Part shown: piece by piece, positions 26,378-37,200 of the stretch
Numbering within the stretch: the stretch's first letter is position 1
Layout of the letters: the number at the start of each line of letters is the position of its first letter
Assembly (NCBI GenBank): GCA_004335635.1
Contig: QAXH01004325.1
Location: forward strand, 934-61,738
DNA length: 60,805 nucleotides
DNA from: Chloromonas sp. AAM2
Taxonomy: Eukaryota > Chlorophyta > Chlorophyceae > Chlamydomonadales > Chlamydomonadaceae
Direction: 5' to 3'
Notes under the pieces: generated by a model
What the model was told of the DNA's origin: nothing
Database searches by the model: none
What the model saw: the letters and a program-made list of their open reading frames with translations, nothing else
Made by a program: the position numbers and the translations under genes

Positions 26378-26817
26378 CATGGATTACATGGCAGATCAGA
26401 ATACTTCACGTGACGCATTCATATTCATGTAACATCATAATGGTGTAGCCTAGACATCCCACCTGCATGCGAACCGCCTTTCTCTGTACTGTTAGTGGTC
26501 AACCTAGGGGTTGGATGGCGCAAGCGCAGTCGTCTTCCTGGTGAACTGTATGCCATGCCGAACCAGGCGCCACCCTGCCTGTGGTTGTAAGCAAGCTAAG
26601 CGCCAGCAAGACCAACTTGCTTACCTTCTGGCCCAACATAGACTGTCTTCAGCAGCTTGCCACACGGCATGAGCACGCAAACCTTGAAAATGGCAGTACG
26701 CACGTGACCGGTTTCGGAGGCAACCTGCAGAACCCTTAACCAGGGCAGCCACGCCTAATGCCGCCCTCTTTGCATCTCCGCGCTTTTGGAGGTCGCCTGA
26801 CCCCAGCGTGAAGCAAC

Positions 26818-27589
26818 ATGGTGAGCGCCGTATGCACCAGCTTACCTCGGCTAACAGCATAGCCGCACCCTCTGGCATTGCCACCTGGAACAGCAGCAAG
26901 CCTCGGAGGTCGTTGCTACCAAGACTCAGCTCGTGCAGTGTCTTCCTTTGGCTACAGGTGCTCCACACTGATATCGACCTTCTGAACCCTCCTGCGGATT
27001 TGGAGAAGTCTAAGCACAAGCTCAAGCGCTTGGTACAGGTGCGTGAGCCTCGACAGCGTCTCAGCCAAGGTCGCCGCCAAATCGATTCTGGCACGCACCC
27101 ATGCATGCGTCAAGGGCTCTCAAACCATCTGTGTCTTGTGATGCTTGCTGCCTTGCAGTCACCCAACAGCTTTTTCATGGACGTCAAGTGCCAAGGCTGC
27201 TTTCAGATGTAAGTTCGAGTGCAGTCGTCGACTCTGCTGCTTGCAGCGCCATGTACTGCGCAGCACGCCCACACCGCAATTTTTTATCGCTTCTTGCTCG
27301 CAGTACCACCGTGTTCTCGCACTCCCAGACAGTCGTCCTTTGCGCGAGCTGCTCAGCTGTGCTATGCACACCTACAGGGGGGAAGGCCAGGCTCACAGAA
27401 GGTAAGCACGAGATCTGGCTTTTCGACATGGGTATGGGGCGCAGCCGTGGCGCCCGCAGCGTGATCATCTAGAACGTTGAAACTGTTTGCTTTTACACAG
27501 CACTCTGCTTTGTCCACTGAACGGGCCCTAGTTATGTACTGCGATGTTTTCTGCTTGCAGGCTGCTCTTTCCGACGCAAGGCGGAGTAA
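26818..27589 (+). CDS. RPS27: 40S ribosomal protein eS27 (RPS27), 5 exons
   Basis: Zinc-finger protein of the small cytosolic ribosomal subunit. Five exons join exactly in frame: 26818-26820 (ATG only), 26958-27038, 27159-27208, 27304-27401 and 27561-27589 (stop TAA), giving 86 residues, the normal family length. Motifs: [20 protein letters not shown], the zinc ligands C39-x2-C42 (CQGC) and C58-x2-C61 (CASC), [12 protein letters not shown], and the C-terminal tail GCSFRRK. The start was chosen because ATG is directly followed by a GTGAGC donor, and the next exon carries the conserved N-terminus ([13 protein letters not shown]) with no other ATG. It lies 440 bp downstream of the VFL1-like gene on the same strand. 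Confidence 0.96.
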
Positions 27590-27902
27590 ACGCCATGCGT
27601 GGTCTGTAGGCGTGTCAGCGTGACTGTCTAGTACACACTGGGCCGGCAGTCAGGCAGCAGCAACAGCAAGGATGCGACCCCAGCAACCACCATGCACGCA
27701 TGGGCATACAGACACATTGCTCCCACGTTTTCCAAGGGAGCCTTTTACACTGTTTATTGACTGCAGTGCCATTGTCTGGACCACGTTGTAACAGTCGATT
27801 ACTTTGAACCCGGTTTCATTACAGGGCATGGCAGGCACAGATCTCAGCCAGATCAGCAACAACACAGGTGCAGCAGCTGCTTCGGCAAAGGCGGGTCAGC
27901 GC

Positions 27903-30900
27903 TCATGGCGGTCTGGCGACGATGATGTAGGTAGTGCCGAAATGCCAGCGGGACACATAGTCGATCACCAGTCCCGCCTGCACAGCATGGTGAAGGCGTG
28001 CGCATGAGACATTCCATGCATGCATGCTGCTTGGGCATTCTGATTGCACGCATGCACAACAATGAATGAATGCAGGAGCAGAGCAGTGTAAGCTCACCCC
28101 TCATGCTAGCCTGGGTGGTTACTACATACCTGTCGCACTATGCCTAGGATATCACGGTTCCAGTAGCATCCCCACTGCCGATGATGTCTATCAGCCCCAT
28201 CATCTAGCCGCGTGTTCATCCAGTTGCCATGACCACGGCCATGCTCCAGCAGCACTATTTTCCCATCTGGCTTGCATAATCGTGCTGCCTCCTGAAGCAC
28301 CTGCAAGCACCCATTGGGAGCATCACCCATGCTGGTTCTCATACATGGGGTTTTCACACATAGTTTCCATACATGCATTCTCAGTTGACATGCAATGGGT
28401 TCACATGGCATCTTGTACATGCATACCACCACTGTGTTAGTCGGCGCATAAATCATCGTGAGGTTGTGGCATGATCGAAGCATTCATGTGCATTCAGGTT
28501 CTTGCATAAGGTCTAATTCAACACCACTACCACCAACACACCTTGACTGGGTTTGCGTGGGAACACAGCCCAAACGTGTCCACCACTGTATCAAAACTGG
28601 CAGGCGGGAAGCGTGTCAAAATCTCGCCATCTAGGCTTCGACCACTGCTGCAGCATGCCCGAGTGCTGGCATCATCAAACGTGTGCGCCTCCACAAATGC
28701 AGCAGGAGGCTCTTTGTCAGGCACCTTGTTCAACTGACCTGGTACCAGTACCCTGCACTAGACAACGTGGGCAACGATGCAGAACAAAAGGGTTAGCTGC
28801 CACACAAACTTAATCAGCTTATGCCAGGAGACATGGCCGACTCTTGGAAAAGCAGACATGTGCACAATGTCAGGTCAGTGTACTTCAGAAGCCACACAGG
28901 CAAGGCAGGCAAATCCTCTAACGCACCTAAAAATGTTGAGCAGAGATCCTCCGCCACCTTGCAGTGGTTTGATCTTCTTGCTTTCCTTCTCCTCGTCAGA
29001 GTTTGGTGATTTACTGGACACTTCTTCTTGTGATGTGTTGCTGGATGGGGCACTGTTTGCCCAGCTCCACCAGCGAGAGCGCTTGCTGCATGGAAACAAG
29101 CATGCATAACACAATCAAAACAACCAGTCAGTGATCTAGTGCGCAGAACGTGACTTGTATGGGGCATCTTCAAAGCACGCAGGCAGTGCACCAGGGGATA
29201 CGCCAAACATAGAACGCCTGGCGCGAGTCCTGAGATGACTGACTGAACCGACTGACTGTCAATGTCAGCCTTGGCTTGCCGGTGTATGGTAAAGCCGGTG
29301 TCCATTGCTAAAATAGGCTACCTACCCGTCTGTCTTGGCTTGGTGCTCATCTGCGTTGCTGCTGCACACAGATGGTTCTTGCACCATGCAGTGCGCATCG
29401 CTGATGGCAAACGTGATGCGTGTGTCGGGGTGCTTGTTGCCCAGACGCAGCTCGTCAAAGAACTGCACGCGCACATAGATCAGAGGCCAACTGAGCAGGT
29501 AGGCCCATCACACCAATCAGGTTCAGAACACTACTGAGTTGCCTTATATCATCTGGAAGACAAGCTGACAAGTGAAGGAACGAACTGTTCAAAGCCAAGC
29601 ACGCTACATAAAGCAGCTGTGCCAGTCAGCTCAGGCCTCTGTCGTGCAAGTTTCAAATCTGGGGTCAGGTGCTCCTGGTAAGGGCCCTTAGAAACACACC
29701 CCGGACTCCTACCACTCACTTACCACCAGTGCTTATTTTTTCATCAAGCATCCATGATTGTCAAGATAATTTTATTTCTTCGCCGCCAGAATCGTGATGC
29801 TGAGATGGGCTTGTCTAGTGCCCGGCTTTGACATACACAGCAGTTACCTTGTCTTCTGCTCGTAGCAGCATCGGGCGGCTGAGGTCCGTAAGGGTAAGGT
29901 GTGTGATGGCCGGGTAGTTGTAGTAAGGCAGGTTGCGGCCCGTGCCTGCAGAGATCTCCAGCACATCACCCTGCATCAAACCAGCGCTGGCGAAATTGTG
30001 AGTCATGGGTATGAAAACCAGCCTTGCTGAAGCATAGGCAACTTGCTGATAACAGCTGGGCAAATCACGCGTCACGGGCATAACAACCGCTCATACATCT
30101 CAACAGGTTCCCACAGCTATTCTGTTGTGCTGACCAGAATTATGTTGTTAACCTTGTCAGTCACCTACAATGTTTGAGCCAGTCAAGCACACTGCAGCGG
30201 CAGCTAGTCTACCTGTACTCAACAGGCTCACAAATGCAGTGTGTTGTGCATGACGGGCTGCCTGCCAGCTACTTGCAATGTGCAGCTGTGTATCAGTGCA
30301 GCTGCCTGTCACTGCACTAACATACATATCAAAAAGATGTTTGCAGTTCTGGGACAGTTGTTGTGTTCGCAACCAATGTGCATTCAAATCACACTTGCGA
30401 GGTGTTACAGTGGTGTTACATGTATCGTGACTGGAACCACGATGCGATGCACTGGTATCAGAACGCATTGCCAGAGAGTCGCCTGTTACATGCTCAACAT
30501 GTCATGTGCACATGACAGTCCTTTTCCCGCCCAGAGGTCGCACCTGAGCATGTCTATGCAGATACCATGACCGCAGGATCCCAAATCCCATCCATGTCTC
30601 CTGCAAAGCCAGCAAGTGTTGCACAAGCAACCCTTGTTGGCATGACAAGCGTGGCCCAGCTGAAGGTGCCATATGCAACAAGTTGATGTAAGCCTTCAAC
30701 TGAGGAGTACAAAGGGGGGCCTTCAACTGGAGGCCAAACACTGTTTGGTTGATGCACTGGTGTAACAGGACGTACCCTAGGGTAGATGAGTATTCGGCCT
30801 CACCTCGGACCCGATGGCTGCATCGTAGCGATCTGCCAGAGCGTTGAACGCACATGTGCATCCGTGGGAGGGCGTGCCAGTGACATCGGCGATTTCTTTG

Positions 30901-31001
30901 TGGTGGGTTGCGTATCTGTAGGCAGAGTACGTCGAGGCTGCAAACAAACCAGCAGCTCCACAGATGCCCCAAGACGTCAAGGCCTTCTGCTTGGCTGCCA
31001 T
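27903..31001 (-). CDS. OMS1-like S-adenosylmethionine-dependent methyltransferase
   Basis: Class I methyltransferase of the UbiE/OMS1 kind. Exon 1 (30804-31001) encodes a short N-terminal hydrophobic segment (WGICGAAGLFAASTYSAY), possibly a membrane anchor or organellar signal, then FNALADRYDAAIGSE. Exon 2 (30544-30600) gives ETWMGFGILRSWYLHRHAQ. Exon 3 (29848-29970) holds SAM motif I, GDVLEISAGTGRNLPYY, and TDLSRPMLLRAE. Exon 4 (29326-29462) has FFDELRLGNKHPDTRITFAI and DAHCMVQE. Exon 5 (28927-29085) is a Ser/Glu/Lys-rich insert (SQEEVSSKSPNSDEEKESKK) unusual for the fold. Later exons give FPPASFDTVVDTFGLCSH (about 28560-28710), LCKPDGKIVLLEHGRGHGNW (about 28129-28302) and the C-terminus YVSRWHFGTTYIIVARPP (stop at 27903). 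In OMS1-type proteins the enzyme is mitochondrial; the substrate is unknown. The junction between exons 5 and 6 could not be fixed, so a small exon may be missing. An upstream in-frame ATG at 31016 is an alternative start. Confidence 0.75.
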
Positions 31002-31266
31002 GCTGAATTCTCTCAAATTTCCGGCCTACTTGGCCTTCAGGTGCCATCAGGCTCGGAGTCGTTAGCACGTCCCACGTGCAGCCATGCCAGTCTCACTCTA
31101 CCCGGATGCTTTATCCATAAATGGCGTTTGGTATGCGACGTACTTCCGCAAGCATGCACAACAAGCTGTCCATCATGGGCTTTGACGCAGAGAAACCCCA
31201 ACCCTAGCCCTAAGGGAGCATCGTTATCGCAGTATCCCTGCAGGGGAGAGAGGTGCCAGCGCGGAC
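31002..31266. promoter_or_regulatory. Short shared promoter between methyltransferase and AASDH-like gene
   Basis: 265 bp separate the divergent start codons at 31001 (-) and 31267 (+). As with HDR/VFL1, both promoters must overlap or be back to back. No named element recognised. Confidence 0.5.
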
Positions 31267-34200
31267 ATGGCACACTCTTGCTCAGTTTGGGAGCTGCTGT
31301 CAGCCAGCCTGGCACAACATCCTGACTCCAAGGTGCAGCAGGGCAACATCTCAGTCACATACGGGCAACTGGCCCACCAGGTGATGATAATGTGGGGCTT
31401 GCGCACAGGCTAGACTGAGCCTGTAGAGCGGGGCTCATAGATCCAATACTCGTTGGCTACACTTTTTTTTGGGAGAGATTTTTTGCTCCATTTTCACTGT
31501 CTGCTCTGCTGGGCTGTGGCGTTGGACTTGGACAGACACAGATGATTGAAACCTGCTGGACGCAGCAAGTCAGCAGATAGTAACACGCATGTGCGCAGCC
31601 AGCAGTAAACAACCTGCCAATGTGTGCAGCCAGCCGTGTGCAGCTTACTGATTAATGGCGTAGGTAGGATTACATGCCTGACCATCTCACAGCAAAGGAC
31701 ACGCCCACGCATCAAGAATCGATTGCGCTGACGGAAGCAAGCAAGAATTGGGGAGCACAGACCCAAATTTGGGACACAAGCTGAAGACGGCCCTGCGAGC
31801 ACAGGCCAATGTTTTGGATAGTTGTTCTGCAATAAGCAGCAGTGTCGTTAAGCTAACGCTGCAGGAACCTGTTTTGCAACAGCTGCTGCAAAACCTGTAC
31901 CGGTCGAGGCAACAACATCACAAGCGCGGTGCTGCGCCACACAGCATGAACAGTCACTCTGCACGTGTATCCGTTTGTTGCAGGTAGATGTGGCCAGGTG
32001 GAGACTCCTACAGGCCGTTGCCACCGCACAAAGCGTGCAGACAGAGGCGAGCCAGGGGTGGAGCAGTGGGCAGGCGTGGTGGGGTCACAGGCCGCATCGG
32101 TCAGATGGGGTCCCGATCGTCGGGCTGTACATGCACCAGGGTCTGCGGTACATAGTGCTGGTGTTGGCCTGCTTGAGTGCCAGGTGAGGATGGCGCTGAA
32201 GTGGGAAAGCAGTGCTTGTTTCCGGCATTGCATGAAGCAGGCAGGTGACAGACTGCAGATAGCATGGCAAGGGTTCGGGTTTGTACACTGCAAGAAACAG
32301 CTGCAAGCAAGTGTTGGGAAGAAGGCATCTCCTTCTGTTCTATCTCAGGGCCAGAATGTTTGCTCAAATCCAGCCTGAAATGAATGCAAGGGTTTGATCT
32401 TGCAAGGCATATCAGCAAGGCAAATTCAGTAGGAAATTGTTGTGGGGAGGTGCTAGAAAGGAGCACCCTGCTGGCACCGCATTGCACCCATTCACCCTGG
32501 CTCCAGCTGAGAGACCAGACCTAGCATCATGACAAAGCAGTGCACCAGTGCTGGCTTACTACTGTGCTGAGTCGTAGCTCGATCGCACATGGTGTGGCAG
32601 GGCTGCCTTCCTGCCTCTGGACCCCTCCTGGCCAAGTGCACACTGCGCCCAAGTGTTAGCTGCGGCGCAGCCACTCATGGTGGTCACCCATCATGATGAC
32701 TCAACAGCAGGCGCGCAGAATGGGAATGGAAAGAGTTCCCCCGACGTTATGAGTATGCTGCGTGGCCAGGGCAACAGCACGGTGTTCGCAGCTTCAGAGC
32801 TGCTGGGCAGCTGGCCAGACGTGCCAGAACCTCTTAACCCACATGATGATGCCACCATGGCCTTTCAAAGCACACACATTGGCACTTTACGAGCAGCCAG
32901 TGTGCATGCCCAGCCTGCGCCGCTGCCCTATAGCTACGTGATGTTCACGTCCGGTTCAACGGGGGCGCCTGTGGGCGTGTGCGGGACCGATGCGGGCCTG
33001 ATCAACCGCATACGGTGGATGCAGCGGGCTTTTCCAGTCACACCGGTACGTCTGGGTGGGAACGGAGGCGGAGGGAGTGTGCAAAGGCGGAGTGTGCCAG
33101 ACAGGTGAAGAGGAAGGCGAGACCAGCAAGGTGCCAGCGATTAGGCAGGGCAGCGCCGGCCATGCATCTGTTTCTGGTACCATATTCATATGCGCCACTT
33201 CTTGATGTCCCACACACACCATTTAACGTCTAACTAGTCCGCAAGCTGAAAAGTTGGAAAAAGTCTGCTCGTATCATCACACACACACCAGGTGTAGGAC
33301 TGGGCAGTGCGCGCCATGCCTATGGTTTTCATGTCATGCACTCTTGTACCCGCGTTTGTCTTGGTGTTCAGGATGATTGCGTTGCGGTCAAGACCGCTGT
33401 GTCCTTCGTTGACAGTCTGTGGGAGGTGCTGGGCCCGCTGGTGGCTGGGGCCGGCCTGCTGCTGCTGGAGGCTGCGCTGCTGCTGGCGCCTGCTGCACTG
33501 GCGCAGCGGCTGGTGCAGGGGCAGGTGACACACCTGGTGGCTGTGCCCTCGCTCCTGAGACTGCTGGCACCTGTACTGCTGGAAAACGTAAGCAGCACCA
33601 CCGTCCTTTCAGCACACCAACTTCTTCTCCTTCATTGTAGGCTGTAAAGGGACAATATTCCAGGAAACCAGGTTTTTGTTCAGTGCTCAGTGTGCTTGAA
33701 AACCCCGAACGCTTGGAATGTACGTCGCTGGCAAACATCTGCTGACCTGGCGGCCGCACAGGGTACACCAGTATCAACCTGCACCCAATCTGGCTTGCTG
33801 TATCTCTTGTTGTGTTTTCAGAGACGTCAGGACTTTTTGATATCCTTACGTCTGTTGGTGTCCAGCGGTGAACCCATCAGCCACAAACTGTGTGGCCAGC
33901 TGCTAGAGGCACTGCCAGAAACGTGCACCCTCCTCAACCTCTACGGTGGGTCAGTGCACTCCGGACTGCCATGCAACACTGGCACCAACTTGCTCGGCGT
34001 CATCTGATTGGTGAATAAATTAATTGCCATACGACGCTGCATGGCGGCGCCTGACTGCCATGCACCATGCAAACAGCGCAGCTCACACACAACGGATGGC
34101 ATGCACATTCTGGTAACACACACCACGGCTAGAGGGAAAGGGGTAGAGCCGCCATCTGGTTGTTTGAATGCAGGTTCCACAGAGGTGGCTGCGGACTGTA

Positions 34201-37200
34201 CCTGCTACAATGCACGCACGGTACAGCATGCCACGGTAGATGTTGGTGGCAGCACTGGAAATCCAGCTCACCAGCCTCAGCTGCTGAGTAACCCACAGCC
34301 ACCACGAGGCAGCGAGCAGTTGCCACAGCCAAGCGATGAGCAGCTGCCAATTTGCAGTCACCAGCATTCACTAAGCAGCCAGCAACCGCTGCTCACTTTT
34401 CAACAGCCAATGCCACAGGACTCTCATCAGAAGCCATCAGAGAGTTCGTTTCTACCAGCAGGCGTGCCGATAGATAACACTGTGGTGTTTGTGATGCCCT
34501 GGGAAACGGATACATCTGCAGAGCCACATGCATCACATGACACACATGCAGCTGGCGTGGCAGTAAGTGGTGGCAAGGCGGTGTCAGGATGCTCTCCGGC
34601 CCTGTTGGTGCGGCCATGTGGGGCAGGTGAACTGGGCATGGTCTGTGTGGGCGGCACAGGGCTAGCTGCTGGGTACCTGCGCGACAAGTACCGCACCGCA
34701 CTGCGCTTCCCATGCGTACGCATGGCGATGGAAGGCATGGATAAAGTACTTGTGGGCCCATGCGACTCAAACTCTGACCTCTATCCAACCCAATCCATGG
34801 CGCCTGGAGTCAGCAATGCCACCAGCTCACTGTCAGCCCAAACCTGGGCAGCAGATGGGGTTCCAGCAGCAGCAGCAGTCATCTCAGGCTCAGTGTCTGA
34901 ACGGTCGATGGAGCAGACATCCCCGCTGTTGCGTGCCCTCATGTCGGACCGGGGCCTTCGGGTGTTCCTCACGGGCGACTTGGGGTACATCACGGCAGCA
35001 GGTAAGGGCAGTACACTGCGCATGCCATCGAGGCATGCCATCAGGTTGTGGCTGCGAATCAGCACTTGCCTCTGTCCCTAATAGGGCCTAGACTAGGCTT
35101 GCACGCCAAGTATGTTTGAGCAAGCCGTCCTGCAACGCTACTGCCTGTCTTGCTTTGCTAGTGTACTGCAATCTGCCAATCATCAACGCAGTTCTTCTTC
35201 AGTTGAACCCTGCAATTTATGGTCAGCCTCATGTTCCACCTTGCGATACTCTCTACAGGTCAGTTGATGGTGGTTGGTCGGTTGGACCATCAGGTGAAAG
35301 TGGCAGGGTCACGTGTGGACATGTTGGCTGTGGAGGCATGCCTCATGCAGTCAAACCACGTCACTGAGGCAGCAACTACACTACTACCACGCCACATGCT
35401 GTCACGCACAGCCCAGCCCTGCTTAACTGCAACTGTGGAAGTGCAGGAGCAGAACACCGGGTTTGTGTCCACGGCCGCTGCTGTAATGCAGAGGAGCGCA
35501 GAGGACAAGCAACAGCAAGGCAGGTTCCATGCCGGGGCAGAACCGGACGATGCAGCAGTGCTAGCTGCCTTCATCGTTCCTTCACCCACAAGCGCATGGT
35601 GTGTGTCTGATGCATCGTCTGCTGTCCACTTGTCCCCGGCACATCCTTTGTGTACCCACCTGCGACAGCATGTGGCCCAGCGCCTGCCCGCCGTTGCCAT
35701 CCCCTCCGCATTCATTCTCGTGCACAGCCTGCCCCGCAATCCAGCTGGCAAGCTGCTACGGCCTCAACTGCCCCAACTACTAACGCAAGCGGACCAGCCG
35801 CCGGATTTCTTGCAAACCGCTCAGTCTCAAGCTACAATTGTTCTGGTGCCAGCTGAGCTTCAGGAGCCAGTAGGCATGGCAGCAGCAGCCAAGCTTGCGG
35901 CAGAACTTCAGCCAGCAGCAGCACCAGCTCGGCTGGTCCCAGCTGACCAGCCGGCAACACTAGTTCGAACTCCTCCAGCTGGCCAGCCGGAAGCAGCAGC
36001 CCACCTACTCAACCCAGCGCACATCATACCACCAGCGGCGGTCACTGAGGCACGAGTGATGTGTGCAGTGGTCTCTGCGCTCGGCGACACACGCTTGGAG
36101 CCCACTGACGATTTCCTGGATGCAGGTCTCACCTCACTACAACTGGCAGCGGCAGCGGCTGAGCTGGGCTGTGAACCCGCCCTCATGATAGCAGCAAGAA
36201 GCGTGCGCGCACTGGCAGCCCTCCTGAGGAACACATCCGCTGATTCAAGCATTCCAGTAGCAGCAGGCCAAGTACAAGATGGCGCAGCAGGCCAGCCCAT
36301 TAGTCCTGATATCATGCCTGATTCCTGGATTGAGCCGGTTCATGGACACTCTGGGTACCGTGGCCTGAGTCGTACAGGGCCGTCTCCCGTAGGAGCTGAC
36401 CGCCAACCCATGCCGACATTCAGTGGTGTGCAGCCAAGCGTCAGCCAGGGTGTCCATGCACTGCCAGACGATGCGGGACTAGGCAATAGTGGGGCTGCAG
36501 CCAAGAAGAGGCGCTTGTTGCCACCTCTAGTCCACATGCCCATGCCGTTGCCCAGCTATGTACCACATGGGCCACGTTCCAGCTCAGTGCAACAGCAACG
36601 CATGGCACCTGCCAGTACTCTGCATGGCACAGAAACTGACCCGAATAGCCTCCAATCACTGCCAGCTGGCTCAGCTTTGAGCACTGCGTTTTCCACTCGA
36701 TTGAGTGCAATGCTGCAGGCACCAGCGACACACATTTCTGTGGTCAATGGGGCCTCAGTACAGCACTACGTGATTGCTTCAAGTGTGGCAAACGATGACA
36801 CGTGCGCTCCTGTGTGTGTCAAACGTGACAGGGCACCTGCAGAGCCAGGCCATGGCCTGCAGTTGAGTGGTGTCTGGCGCCAACCGCTAGGTCGCTGCAT
36901 TGATGCGGCACCTGTGTTGGTCCGTGTCAGGTGTGCTGTAAAAGATGCGCAGCACTATTTACAGCGGGCGCAGCATCAAGAACAGCAGGAGCAGGAAAAA
37001 CAGCAGCAGGATCAGGAACAGCAGCAGGAGCAGCAGCAGCAGCCCCAGCTTCAGGAGCATGCACCTGTTGAGCCCGCCTCACAGACAGGCATGCACCTGG
37101 TACTGGCAGCTTCACATGACGGGATTGTAGCGGCTTATGAGGAGCAGCTGGGCACGAGTGTGTGGGAAACGCACCTGCCAGCACGTGTGGAGGCAGGCTT

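Noticed and set aside
26621..27106. 161-codon minus-strand open frame
   Set aside because: It is antisense to the eS27 exons and shows no domain.
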